From NCBI RefSeq assembly GCF_024323335.1, contig NC_066580.1, positions 85,297,391 to 85,361,390 on the forward strand: 64,000 nucleotides of DNA, read 5' to 3'. The position numbers and the translations under genes were made by a program. Below, one piece after another: positions 12,051-24,446 of the stretch (the stretch's first letter is position 1; every line of letters starts with the position of its first letter). The notes under the pieces were generated by a model. It was not told the DNA's origin, made no database searches, and worked only from the letters and a program-made list of their open reading frames with translations. Source of the stretch: Lathyrus oleraceus. Its lineage: Eukaryota > Streptophyta > Magnoliopsida > Fabales > Fabaceae.

Positions 12051-13501
12051 GCCACAGCTGATGCAAAGTCATGAAGAACAAATGCAAATGCAAGCTGAGC
12101 TCATGTGGAGGAAGTTTGGACGTGTGATTTGCAAGGCAATGGCTTGTGCATGAAGTTTCATCATGAATTGCATAATTGTGCCTAAAACTTCACCTCTTCG
12201 AAAAAGCCAATTAGAAAATCCAAACATAAGCATGTGGGTAATGGTTGGAAAGGTCTTGACATAAGAAACAAATGTTATGTTGGACAAAAACTCATTTGAC
12301 GTGTGAAAATTTATGAAAACAAGCCATGAAGTTCATAGTGTAAAACATGCTTTTGAGAATTTTGTCAAAATGAAACAACTTCAAGCCCTTCTATTTTGAT
12401 GATGCAAGCCTAAAATGGAAAAACGTCCAACATCAAAGTTGTAAAGCTTTTGAAAACAATCAAAATGGACTTAAAGTTTTCATCATTTGAATTTTTGATG
12501 AAGACGTTATGGGTACTTGAAGTTGGACTTTTTTGTCTTTCAATGCATTTGGTCCAAAGTGACCTATAATGTTTTGCATTATCACATGTATTTATTTTGA
12601 GATTTTGAAATTTTGTTTAACATAACATTTGAAGTAGACACAAAACTATTTCCAATTCATTTGATCCCACCTCAAAATCATAAAAAATGAATGAGTTATG
12701 TTCTTGGGAAGTTGACCCAAGATTAGGGTTTCAGTCAAAATGACCTATAATGTCTTGGAATGGGAGATGACCTTCCAAGCTTCAAATCACTTTTTGATGA
12801 ACATGAAAGTTGTTTATATTGTCCTTAAGAACATTTTTTCTCTTGGGTAATCTCCATTTGACCAACGCATAAAATGTTAGGTCTTAGTGAATTTCAAAAT
12901 AGTCAGATGAATTGACTGATCAACTTCTCAAGTCCATAACTCATATCTTGATGAATTGATGATTGAGGACAATCAAATAAGCTCAAATATGCATGAAATG
13001 ATGAATTAGAGAACTTCCCTTGATTGTATTTGACCATGGGCTGAGGTTGCTTCATTAGCAAGGCATTATGGGTGATTAGATGAATTAGGGTTTTCTTGGG
13101 AAACAAACCTCAAACCCCTTGACTTGATTTGATCAAAATGATGAATTGAGATACTAGGGAGGCATATTTGATGGATGAGAGCTTTTGTAACCATTACCAT
13201 GCTTGCTTTCATCTTCTCTTAGCCATATCATTGCACCAATGATCTCTTAGAAGCTTTGGGCCTTGTGATTGCTCAAGCTACAAACAAAAGATGTTAGTGA
13301 CATATTTTTGTGCTTTTGGTTAGTGAATAAAAAATGAGAAAAGCAATGATATACAATTCAAGCATGCTTGGTGATCTCAAACCACTCACAAGAGGTCCCC
13401 ACCCAAAGGGAAGGAGCCAAGGTGCTTATGATCCTTGAGGCTTTGCAAATGCAATGTTATGATGCCATGAGGGATCTTAGGGTCAAAATTGGGGTCTTAC
13501 A

Positions 13502-16500
13502 GTTGCTACGAGAATATGTCGACGTCTTTGCCTGGTCATATGAAGACATGCCTGGTATGGATACTGATATCGTGCAACATTTCCTGCCTTTGAAGCCTGA
13601 GTGCGTGCATGTGAAGCAGAAGCTCAGAAGAACTCATCCCGATATGGTAGTGAAGATCAAAGAGGAAGTTCAGAAGCAAATTGATGCGGGGTTTCTGGTG
13701 ACTTCTACATATCCTCAATTGGTGGCCAATATTGTGCTCGTGCCTAAGGAGGATGGAAAAGTCCGAATGCGTGTGGACTATAGAGACTTGAATAAAGCTA
13801 GTCCAAAAGATGATTTCCCTCTACCACATATTGATATGATGGTGGATAATACAGCTAAATTCAATGTCTTCTCATTTATGGACGGAGTTTCCGGATATAA
13901 TCAGATTAAAATGGCACCCGAGAATATGGAGAAGATAACATTCATCACACCTTGGGGAACATTCTGTTATCGAGTGATGCCCTTCGGTTTGAAGAACGCC
14001 GGAGCCACGTATCAACGAGCTATGACTACCTTGTTTCATGATATGATGCACAAGGAGATCGAGGTATATGTTAATGATATGATTGGAAATTCAAGAACGG
14101 AAGTTGAACATGTTGAACACTTGTTGAAGCTTTTTCAGCATTTGAGGAAGTATAAGCTCCGTCTGAATCCTAACAAGTGTACATTTGGAGTCCGTTCCGG
14201 CAAGTTATTGGGCTTTATTGTCAGCGAAAGAGGTATTGAGGTTGATCCTGCAAAGGTCAAAGCAATACAAGAGATGCCTGCGCCCAAAACTGAGAAGCAA
14301 GTCCGAGGTTTTCTTGGCCGCTTGAATTACATTTCCAGATTCATATCCCACATGACTGCCACATGTGCGCCGATATTCAAGCTCCTCCAGAAAGATCAGT
14401 CTCATGATTGGACCGAGGATTTCCAAAAGGCCTTTGACAGTATTAAAGAGTATTTGTTTGAGCCTCCGATTCTGTCTCTGCCTGTGGAAGGGAGACCGTT
14501 TATTATGTATCTGACGGTTCTTGAAGACTCAATGGGTTGTGTTCTTGGTCAGCAAGATAAATTGGGAAAGAAAGAGTATGCTATCTACTACCTGAGTAAG
14601 AAGTTCACTGATTGTGAGTCTCGATACTCGATGCTTGAGAAAACATGCTGTGCTTTGGCTTGGGTTGCTAAGCGCTTACACCAGTATATGTTAAATCATA
14701 CTACTTGGTTGATATCTAAAATGGATCCAATCAAGTATATCTTTGAGAAGCCTGCTTTAACTGGGAGGATTTCCCGTTGGTAGATGATGTTGTCTGAGTA
14801 TGATATTGAGTATCGAGCTCAAAAAGCGATTAAGGGTAGAGTCTTGGCTGACCACTTGGCACATCAACAAATTGAGGATTATCAGTCTGTTCAGTATGAC
14901 TTCCCGGATGAGGAAATTATGTATTTGAAAATGAAAGATTGCGATGAGCCTACGCTCGATGAAGGGCCAGAGCCTGGTTCCCGATGGAGCATGGTGTTTG
15001 ATGGTGTTTGGGGCAATGATTATTACTCCTCAGGGCACACATTTTCCTTTTACGGCAAGGCCAACTTTCAAATGCACGAATAATATGGCAGAATATGAGG
15101 CCTGTATTATGGGATTGGAAGAGTGTATTGATCTTAGGATCAAACATCTTGATGTTTAAGGTGATTCGGCCCTATTTGTTAATCAAATTAAGGGTGAATG
15201 GGAGACGAATCAGCCTGGCCTCATCCTATATAGAGACTATGCAATGAGGATTTCAACTTTCTTTACTGAGGTTGACTTCCATCATATTCCTCGAGATGCT
15301 CTCGCTACACTTGCGTCAATGATTGTGGTAAGACTTTGGAATGAAGTCCCCAATATCACTGTGATGCGCTTGGGCAGACCAACTCATGTATTTGCAGTAG
15401 AAGAGGTGCAAGATGATAAGCCGTGGTATTATAATATTAAGTGCTTTCTTTAGAGCCAGACTTACCCGCCTGGGGCATCTGTGAAAGATAGAAAGACTTT
15501 GAGGAGATTATCAGGCAATTTCTACCTCAATGGCAATGTACTTTATAAGATAAACTTTGACATGGTTCTGCTCAGATGCGTGGATAGACACGAAGCTGAC
15601 CTGTTAATGACTGAGGTCCATGAGGGTTCATTTGGTACTCATTCCATTGGATATGCCATGGCTAGAAAGATGTTGAGAGCAGGCTACTATTGGCTGACAA
15701 TGGAGTCTGATTGCTGCAAATATGTGAAGAAATGCCATAAGTGTCAGATTTATGCGGATAAGATTCATATTCCTCTGACACTTCTGAATATGATTTCATC
15801 ACCATGGCATTTCTCTATGTGGGGAATTGACATGATTGGCATGATAGAGCCAAAAGTGTCCAACGATCACTGATTTATTCTCGTAGCAATTGATTACTTC
15901 ACCAAGTGGGTTGAAGCGGCATCATATGCAAACGTAACCAGGAAGGTGGTCCTGAAGTTTATCAAGAATCAACTCATATACCGTTATGGTGTGCAAGATA
16001 AGATCATTACTGACAATGGATCTAACTTGAACAACAAGATGATGAAAGAGCTGTGTAACGAGTTCAAGATAGCACATCATAATTCTTCTCCTTACAGACC
16101 CAAGATGAATGGGGTTGTTGAAGCTGCTAATAAGAATATCAAGAAGATTATCCAGAAGATGGTTGTTACGTACAAAGATTGGTATGAGATGCTACCATTT
16201 GCTTTGCATGGATATCGTACATCTATCCGCACTTCAACAGGGGCAACCCCTTTCTCTCTTGTTTACGACATGAAGGTTGTGCTCCCAGTAGAGGTGGAGA
16301 TCCCATCAATGCGAGTCTTGATGGAAGCCAAGTTGACTGATGCTGAATGGGTTCAAAGTCGTTATGACCAACTGAATTTGATAGAAGAGAAGAGATTGAC
16401 TGCCATGTACCATGGTCAGTTATATCAGTAAAGGATGAAGAAAGCCTTTGATAAGAAGGTCAAGCCTCATGTGTTCCGAGAAGGTGACCTTGTGCTCAAG

Positions 16501-16671
16501 AAAGTCTTGTCTTTCGCCCCCGATTCCAGGGGCAAGTAGACTCCAAACTATGATGGTCCACATGTTATTAAGAGAGCCTTTTCAGGCGGTGCTTTGATAT
16601 TTACAACTATGGATGGGGAGGATTTCACTCGTCCTGTGAATTCAGATGCAGTCAAGAAATACTTCGCCTAA
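13502..16671 (+). pseudogene. pol: Ogre pol remnant of element B (RT, RNase H, aRNase H, integrase)
   Basis: Reverse transcriptase starts mid-domain because LTR A interrupts it. Visible in order are RT (13.5-14.1 kb) with conserved SPKDDFPLPHID and TPWGTFCYRVMPFGLKNAGATYQR, gypsy RNase H (to about 14.77 kb), an archaeal-type second RNase H (from about 14.99 kb), and integrase with a CHKC zinc motif, WGIDMIG and TDNGSN. The RT catalytic box reads YVND, not YVDD (Asn codon 14073-14075). Stops lie at 14781, 15157, 15451, 15871, 16429 and 16537. A small deletion with a frame change lies near 15000-15020 inside the second RNase H, and about five codons are missing before DALATL at 15295. The terminal stop is at 16669. 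It is a dead copy; its upstream half lies left of the window. Confidence 0.93.
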
Positions 16672-16683
16672 AATAAAAACAGA

Positions 16684-16850
16684 ATAGCTCGCTAAGTTGA
16701 AAACCTGAAAGGGCGGCTTAGGCAAAAATGAGCGTCTCGGTGGATTGAAAACTCGAAAGGGCGATCCAGGCAAAAGTTAGAGACATATAAAAAAAGAGTA
16801 TGTATCCCGCTAGATTGAGTACCTCACCCTGGGGCAATCTAGGCAAAAAT
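16684..16850 (+). repeat. Post-pol repeat, three units (GAAAACCTGAAAGGGCGG..GGCAAAA)
   Basis: Three imperfect 40-60 bp units begin with a CGCTAAG, CGGTGGATTG or CGCTAGATTG block and end in GGCAAAA. The same repeat follows pol in element C (39571-39785). Confidence 0.7.
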
Positions 16851-17701
16851 TAGGGATTTGGCAAGTAACTGCATCCTGACAAGACTTGGTTCTGCAAGCT
16901 GTCATCTGTTAGAAATTTTCGCTCAGTCATCGTCAACTAAAGCTTCAAATAAATCGGATTCAAAGTTGGTGGAGAAATGGTCATTATGTTCAATGTAGCC
17001 CTTTGCAGAATACCATTCCATCAAATAAATTTGAGCCTTTATCCAATTATTTGCACTCTTATTTGTTTCTACTCAACAAATGTTTTGCATGTCTTAATTG
17101 AGAAATATCGTTGCTTTAAAATAAATAAATTTTTCATAATTTGTTTTTAAACAAAGTGAACATTCACGATGACAAAAGGATACTTATGAGGTCTTCAGTG
17201 CTCTCCCAAAGATGGAATGATTCCCAACAGGGTAAGATGTTTGTTCACATTCTCGGCATGGTTGTATCCCTTTCCCTCGGGGCCTGTTTGTGTTTTCCTC
17301 CCGGGCAGAGTGTTTGGTAAAGATATTCATCTCTCTTTCCTTCAATAGAGTAGTAATCTTTCCTCCTCAGTAGATATGATCTCTTTGGTAGTGCAATATA
17401 GGGTGGTGACATTGGAAGCTTCTGATTGGTGGTTGTTCCCCACAGAGTTCCATTATCCCCTCTAATAATTTCCCCAGTAGAGTTACTTCTACGGTGGATT
17501 TTATCTGTACGATAATCCTGTCCCTAGCTAGAATGACTGATGTTCATTCCCCTGCAGAGATCTTTGTTTCCTGATATCTCTAATCCCCATCAGATTGGAT
17601 GTTCTCCACTGGGCCTGGCTTTCTATCTTGAGATGTAGTACTAGATGTTTGTTCATCATCCTTTGGACCTGTTTGTGTTAAATATGTTTGTTTGTCAGCA
17701 T

Positions 17702-17706
17702 TCATC
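17702..17706. repeat. Target-site duplication TCATC, left of S3
   Basis: Matches 22640-22644 exactly. Confidence 0.9.
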
Positions 17707-18957
17707 TGTAACACCTCAAAATTTGCCCTCCTCTTCTTGGGACTAGTTCAGCACATTGCATTTCATGTTTTAGGACATTAGGCATTGCATTTTGCATATC
17801 ATCTGAAAGTAAGAAAGTCATCCTCCAAAGTCTTTTTCAAAAGATGAGAGGTTACATGATTCAAGCCTGAGGGTTTCCATGGATTGATGATCAACCATCT
17901 GAGGGTTTGCACTTCAATTAGGGTTTCCTGATCTTTCAAAGGTTGAGCATTATCTTGATTGCAAGGGTATACCACTATCATCATGGTTCTTTCATCATCA
18001 AGGGTTTCAAAGTTCATTCTGAAGTTCCTTTGGATTAGGGTTTTGACCTCTGGTCAACCCTAATCAGTGATATTCTTTCAACCAGGGTTTCTCAAGGAGA
18101 TGAGGTATTCTATTGAGATGGGTATCACATGGTTATATTGAGAAGCTTACATGAGCTAAGGTTTTATTTTTGAGCAATTTCCCCAAGTGGTAGAGGCTCA
18201 AGCTGATCAGGGTATGTCAAGGTCATTTGAGGACCACATAAAATCAACTGTGCAACTGAGGGCTTTGAGGTGGGGAAATGAGTTTCAACACTTCAATCAT
18301 GTTCAAAAGAGGTCCATTTGTCATTTCAAACATCTACCTTGAAGATTTTGAAGCCAAATCAAAAGTTTCCAAAAATGGAAAGTGACCTGTAATTTCAAGT
18401 TTCCAAAAATGGCAAGTTTTTGGTCCATATTCAACTTGATTTTGCAACATCAAAGAAGCTTTAAATGGATTTTTGGTGAACATGGAAGTTGAAGATCTTT
18501 CTCTCCTTTTTTTAAAAAGTCCTAGATCATGATCATCTCATGATTGGTTGAGAAGTTATGGCCAAATGATCACAAAGTATGCATGGAAGTTCAACATGGC
18601 ATAACTTTTGCTTCAAAACTCCAAATTGGTCCATTCTTTTTGCAAAATGCTTGTCATGACCAATACTTTCCAAATCAACCATTGCATTGCATGAAAAGAG
18701 ATCACATGATCACATGTCCATTCAAGTGCATTTTAGAGGGAAAATGGAGAATTCAAAATTGGTGAATCATACAAGCCTAATTCCAATTCCATCATGTTTG
18801 TTGGATGATTTTGAGTGAAAATGAATCTTGCATGGCACTGTTCACGTGCTCATTTTCCATGCCACCTCACATTTGCCAAATTGGTCATACACCTCATTTC
18901 TCCTTAATTTTTAATTAGCCATTGCTTAATTATAATTACAGCATCATTAACACAACA

Positions 18958-18965
18958 TATATAAG
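18958..18965 (+). promoter_or_regulatory. Probable S3 TATA box (TATATAAG)
   Basis: TATATAAG about 1.25 kb into the LTR, similar in position to the TATA motifs of the other LTRs. Confidence 0.5.
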
Positions 18966-19609
18966 CCTAATCATAATAGAATATGCCATAAAGAACCATT
19001 CTAGATCTGAAAATTTTCTTTCCCTCCATTTTTTCTCTCACTTTGATTTCAAAATTTCTTCACACAAGGCATCAATTTCTTTGCATATTCTTGTTAATCA
19101 TGGAATTCTGAGCAAGGATCATCAATTGGTTTGAAGAATTGAGCAAAGATTCGTGCACATCCAAAGCTTGAACATGAAGATGGAACTTGAAGATTGAGCT
19201 AGATCTAAGAGGTTTCCACTGCCAATTCATGCACAAAGCTTCATAGCAAGATTGAGGAGGTTGATCTGGAGTTTGTGGAGGCTTGAACACGTGTATTTTG
19301 GTCACTGCACTTCAAGTAAGTGAAATTTCGATCTCCACTATTTGCCAATCCATGTACATAATCTTGTAGATCTTGTCGTGCTGGTGATTTTGATGTAATT
19401 AGATCTTGAAATGGATGAGTAATGAGTGAGATACGTGGATTTAAAGTTGTGATGTTGATTTTGTTTTCCTTCGATCTGCTCAATCCATGGAGTTTTAGGC
19501 TTAATGATTAGGATATTATTGTTCCTCGTTGCAAGACCTTTCCAATGATGTATAATATGTTGATTTCTGGAAATTTTTGTTCATCATTTCCGCCTGTGCT
19601 ACCGGAGAA

Positions 19610-19628
19610 GACGGTGGAAACCACCGTC
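19610..19628 (+). other. GACGGTGG/CCACCGTC hairpin, S3 version
   Basis: An 8-bp stem with an AAA loop, preceded by the conserved CCGGAGAA. The stem matches those of A, B and S4, but the loop differs. Confidence 0.75.
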
Positions 19629-19705
19629 AACCGCCTGCTATAGTACCTAGGGTTTTAGTTCAAAGCGTTGCGTTTTGAAGGCGCTCTTTGACATAGCGCA
19701 CGCGC

Positions 19706-19936
19706 ATTCGAATCCTTGCTCGGTCATTTTCTTTAATTCCAGTTGATTTTTCCTTCAGCGCTTGGCCAGCTTTGCTAACCCGAGTTCGATACCTGGTGTG
19801 TTACAATTTGTGAATTATTTGTTGAGCGCATTTTTGACCATAGGGACCTGAGTTCGAGCCTTGGCATTTACATGTTTTTGGAATTTATTTTTGAGCGCTT
19901 ATTCTTTACTTGGCGCACCTGTGTTCGAATCCTGCT
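19706..19936 (+). repeat. Four B-box-like motifs spaced about 70 bp
   Basis: ATTCGAATCC (19706), GTTCGATACC (19784), GTTCGAGCC (19852) and GTTCGAATCC (19922) resemble tRNA T-arm/B-box sequence. Each is preceded by a GCGC-containing block. The spacing is 68-76 bp, close to tRNA length, but no cloverleaf is visible. Confidence 0.5.
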
Positions 19937-21174
19937 TAATGTACATTGTGAATTTCCATTTGAATTCTTTGTTTCCCTCTCATTTCATATTTTTTCCATT
20001 ATTTCATTCAACTTTAGAAAATCATAAAAAATAGTAGGAATGTTCAAATTGATCCAATTTTTTTTCCACATGCTTGTGTTGATGTCTATTATTTTTTGAT
20101 GTTTATTGCATGATTTTTGTGCTGCTGGATTTTTAATTGTGTTTTGTTGATTGCACATGATGCCATATTGATATGTTGCATTCTTTTGATTGTAAAATGC
20201 TCATGGTTTATCCAATTGCTTTGAAATTTGACATGCTTGACCCTAACATATGACATGATTTTGTGGCTTTTGTTTGGAATTTTTATCATTTGATACCAAT
20301 ATTTTGGACACATGAACATATGTTGTGACATTTGGTGTAACATTTTGTGCCTTACACTTGTGCATTTTCATTCATACACCATTTATTGTCTTGTGGATTT
20401 AATTTTTGGTATGATGCTTGTTCATAACATGCTAAACTCACATAAAAAATTTCATGATCATTGGATACATTTCTGTTTTAATGTGAATTTTCTATTCTTG
20501 ATGTCCAAATATGATCACATTGCCTGCCTTTGCCTTATCTTGTTCATGTGATGGCTTTGCCTTATGATTTGGATTTGTTACTTTTGATGACTCTTTCTTG
20601 TTTGATTGAATGTGCTTCATGTGAAATATTGACTGATGTTTTGGCTATTTGACTTACCTTTGACCCTAGTCGTTGTACTAGTGGTTTGTACTCACCAATT
20701 GTGTTTTGTGTTTCAGGTATTTAGCACTAATGATTGGTGTGGCCTCATCATTTGAGATGCCATTTGCTTTGATCACTAACTCTTGTTGTGTTATAGGTCC
20801 ATTGATGTGATGAACTCACTTGAGTGCTTGCATTTGAGACTTGCATTGTGTATAATTGTTGGATAGTTTCCCTGTGTGTTATCTTTTGGTTTTTTCTGTC
20901 TGAGATATTGACTGTTTGGCTTTTGTACAGGTACATTAGTCGCTTTTAGCTCTTGATTGAGCTTTGCTTTGGTTTGTGGTTGGTATACCACATAGGTAAC
21001 CACTCTCTTTCTCCATGTAGTCTGGAAGCCCTGTCGCTTTTTTGGCAGGCGTTTGGCTGAAGTCCTCCTTAAGAGGCAATGTCTGTGTTTGTTTATATTT
21101 GTGCCAAAGACCTCTAAATGAGGCATGTTATTTGTTAAAGTCCTCCTAAGTGAAGAGGCAATTGACAGATAAAA

Positions 21175-21193
21175 GGGATTAGCAATCAATCCC
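21175..21193 (+). other. Covarying LTR hairpin, S3 copy
   Basis: GGGATT (21175-21180) pairs with AATCCC (21188-21193) around loop AGCAATC. Confidence 0.72.
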
Positions 21194-22020
21194 CTATTAG
21201 TCGTTGAGTCGTTCACTATGCTCGCACTACGTGCTGATGCTCTTGAACCTAACCCAAGATCCTTGTATAGAGTCAGTCAAGTGGAATAGGGTCCCTCATT
21301 CTGGACCCCCACGCTTTCATTGATTTGAGCTCACCCAGGCCAGGGTTAAGAGCCTGAGGTCTCATCCTCAGTACCATTTTGATCTGCTCACCCTGACGTT
21401 CAATGTCAATGGTTAAGAGCTCCTATTTTCCTTTGCATTCTGGCTTATTTGTCGAGGTTGATATGACCCCTTGACTAAAGCCCACCTTTTTTGTCTGAGC
21501 CTCTTGTTTGTATATAGAGTGTGATGATTGCTTTTGATATGTTTATCTGCTTTCCACTTCTCATCTCCTTTTCTATAGGAGTCGTATGGTCAACTTTCGA
21601 GGAAGTTGAACGTACGTAGAGATAGACATGAGTTGACTCACTTCCTGTGTGAGTCAAACTCTTGTTAGAGACCTCAACCTAGGGTTATAATTTGCATGAC
21701 GACTATTAGGCTCGAGTAAGTCTCCCTTTTAGTTCGTTATTCCCCTGTCTCTGGTTAGGAGGGTTTCTCCCCTGTTAAGGGGAACTACGTCGCCCTGATT
21801 CTCATACCAGATGAGATACGTAGGCAGGAGATCGTGCGAGATCTCTCCGGGCAACCTTTTGTTTTTTTTTTAGTGTGTTCAGCCTTTTTGTTTCTTTTGA
21901 CGTCTCAGCGTCTCTTTATGTTTGTGTGACAACTATTAGGCTCGAGTACCAGACTCCCTATTAGTTTGTTAATATGATAATCCTTTTCTCTAGTACGCTG
22001 GTTAGCGTTTGTTTTTGGCA

Positions 22021-22118
22021 GGAGTCGGATGCAAGTCCATATATTGGCATTCAGTTTCCTTGTTTGTGTTGTTTGGTAGGAGTTGGATGTAAGCCCATTT
22101 ATTGGCATTCCGTTTCCT
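22021..22118 (+). repeat. Two-copy LTR minisatellite, S3
   Basis: Two units of GGAGTYGGATGYAAGYCCATnTATTGGCATTC, homologous to the repeats of S1, S2 and D. Confidence 0.72.
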
Positions 22119-22639
22119 TTTGTGTGTTTCTTTTGACGTCTCAGCGTCTCTTTTCGGTGTTTTGTTTCGGCGTGCGTTAGCCGAGCTACGAGTGCTCTGA
22201 TTCTTCCTCTGGATAGAGAAGATACGTAGGCATAGGATGCGATGTCCTAGCGAGCATGCTTCCCATTCCCCCGAACTATGTTGACTCTGATGTTTGTTTC
22301 TGACAAACTACGTAGGCCTAGGATGCGACATCCTGCCGAGTCCACTTCCTCCATTTCCTTTCGCCTGTTTATTATTCCAGTGTGTGCATTCTCTTTGAGC
22401 AGTTTATTAGCAACCTTATCCTATTCTTTTGAGCGTGGATCCCGTCGAGTACGGCGGACGTGAGGGGTGCTAATACCTTCCCCTTGTGTAACCGACTCCC
22501 GTACCTTGCAATCTCTGGTCGTAAGACCATTCCTTTCCCGTTTCTTAGGTTAGTCCAGCGCTTCCTTTCCGTCATAGGATGAATAGCGTCGGTGGCGGCT
22601 CTGTATTTTTTCCCGCCCGTTGTTTTTCGCGTTGCGACA

Positions 22640-22644
22640 TCATC
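22640..22644. repeat. Target-site duplication TCATC, right of S3
   Basis: Exact partner of 17702-17706. Confidence 0.9.
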
Positions 22645-24446
22645 ATACATAAACCACACATATATGCATAAATTTTTAACATTCAGATATTCATGTTGCA
22701 TTGTTTGTCATATATCTTTGTTTGATATCTCCTGCTAGATGGTAATATATCTCCCCCAAGCAGATGTTCGTGTCTGATCTCCTCATGTAGAGTCGACCTC
22801 ATAAGTAGAAAGCGTCTATCCTTTCTTCCATACTCCCCACTGAGTTATGTCCTTGTGGATGATTATTACTTCTGTTCCTCCTAACACATATATTGGGATG
22901 GAGTTTCCCCTGAGTTATATCCTCATAGGGATGAGTCTTGTTTCATCGTTCCTCTCTAGTTTGTTCCTAGATTGGCTTCTCGTGTTTTTTTCCTGCGCTT
23001 CCCCTTAGTTTAGATGAATGATTACTCCGCAATCAGTAATCATCCAATCTTTTCCTAGGCGGAGTCTGTGGTTTTCTACCCTTATACCGGTAGTTGTAAA
23101 CCCTATTTTATCCCTTTGCAGAGTTAACCTTTTTGTTCATCCTAACCGATGACGGTTACTGTTCCGTGGTTTTCTACCCAATATCCGGTAGATGTAATCC
23201 CCTCCTTGACGGTTATCTTTATCCAATATTCAGTATTGATATTCCTTCACCTTTTTGAGTATATCTCCCAGTAACCGATGATATATCTCCCGGATCATTG
23301 CCTTTGTCAATGTATCCCCAGCGAGTCATCTTGCATTTGCCTTTCATCGGAAATGATCGTCTCTCCCTTTGATTTGGTCATCATTTTATACCTAGTATTT
23401 GGTATCCTGATTCCTTTTTCTTTCGGTCGATTTATCCTTTATTAACCCAGTAACCGGTTGTGGATAATATTCCATGCGAGTATATTATCTACGTTCTGAC
23501 GGTAATAGATAACATATCTCATGCACTCTTTGGTCGAAGTCTTTTGTTCTTCCCCAGTCGAGTAAGATTCGTGTCCCCTATTTGCGGAGTCGAATGCCCA
23601 TCCCGAAATCGAGTTTGCCTTTTAGCCCTCTTTTGGATGATGAGTGTCTTGGAAGTATTCCCCAATTCACGCCTTGGTTGGTCACCTATTATATGCCCAG
23701 TAACGGGTATCCCTGGTGTTCCTTCCATTCTGCTCCCTATTATGACTTTTGTCCCCTGTGGAGTCAGATTTCCTGAGTCGAGATATACCATTTTAGGTCC
23801 TTCTCAGATGATTTTGGATGTTTGATATCTCTCACCCTTATACTAGTCTTAGATATTCATTCTCCCTGAGCGTGTCGTTCTCTCACCCTTATACCGGTGT
23901 TTCGACCACATGTCTCCTTAAGCTTACTACCCAGTAACCGGTAATACCTCGCCTTGGTGTTTACCCGGAGGAGTCCTGTTTGGACATTCCTCAGTGGATT
24001 TTCCCCGTCCGAGTCCGGATTTTCATCCGAAGTATCCTTTGCAGATAGTTCCGCTGTATTGGCATATTTCCCAATACATGCATCTGTGAGTCAGCTCGAG
24101 TCCTTCCATTGATTTATTTTCATGGAATCCCTCTTGTGTCCCAGCAAGTTCTAAGTCGTGACCTGCTCACGTAATTTATCTCATTTCTTATCCCCATAAG
24201 AGTCCTAGAGTCTCTGTCCCATGGAGTGAATTACTCATATGGATTGTCAGTTTCTCCAGATTTCTTTTCTTCTTTGTGGACACATATCCCCACAGAGTAT
24301 TACCTTTTGCATACATACATTTGCATCAAGAGGTCTCTTAGGGACCAAAATTCGTCTCTTTGTATTATTTAAGCCCATTCTACCTCGTCGAGACGAAGAT
24401 TTTAACCTTCACTTCTCCGGCTAGAATGACCTTAAATAGAGGCATC
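22645..24446 (+). other. Element B 3' UTR, second part
   Basis: Resumes the B 3' UTR after S3 and runs to the 3' LTR. It is rich in CCCAGTAACCGGTAAT- and TATACCGGTAG-like phrases, especially 23080-23470 and 23880-23950, which look like decayed short repeats. ORFs here are frame chance. The hypervariable, repeat-prone 3' UTR is a known feature of Tat/Ogre elements. Confidence 0.8.
24430..24446 (+). other. Probable polypurine tract of element B
   Basis: The purine-rich run AAATAGAGG followed by CATC immediately precedes the 3' LTR start TGTAAGACC, the position expected for the plus-strand primer. The run is short and interrupted. Confidence 0.5.

Larger units (their letters stand above)
11576..13501 (-). 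mobile_element. LTR A, first segment (LTR start at 13501)
   Basis: Minus-strand LTR beginning TGTAAGACCCCAATTTTGACC at 13501, of the same family as the B 3' LTR and S4. It abuts RT coding sequence at 13502, so A inserted into element B's pol gene. GTTGC (13502-13506) should be one target duplication, the other lying left of the window. It carries the U3 and promoter region. An open frame reads by chance from the LTR end into pol and should not be taken as a gene start. Confidence 0.9.
16672..17706 (+). other. Element B 3' UTR, first part
   Basis: Noncoding sequence between pol and solo LTR S3, in the place where Tat/Ogre elements have a long variable 3' UTR. Its start carries short GGCAAAA repeats (16684-16850), then T- and C-rich sequence with recurrent CCCCAGTAGAG-like phrases. 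No ORF of note. Confidence 0.8.
17707..22639 (+). mobile_element. Solo LTR S3 (TGTAACACC family), 4933 bp
   Basis: Starts TGTAACACCTCAAAATTTGCC and ends GTTGCGACA, with TCATC on both sides. It sits in the B 3' UTR; removal rejoins CAGCAT and ATACAT sequences resembling the C UTR near 40700. No internal region remains. It contains a TATA box, the GACGGTGG hairpin, four B-box-like motifs, a covarying hairpin, a two-copy minisatellite and a PBS-like TGGCGGCTCTG at 22593. The ORFs inside are not genes. Confidence 0.92.

Noticed and set aside
13368..14783. A 471-codon open frame starting in LTR A and running into RT
   Set aside because: The first 45 or so codons are LTR sequence; the true pol part begins at 13502. 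The join is an insertion boundary, not a gene start.
17707..22639. 3' LTR of element B
   Set aside because: TCATC duplications on both sides and UTR continuing at 22645 show it is a separate solo LTR; the real B 3' LTR starts at 24447.
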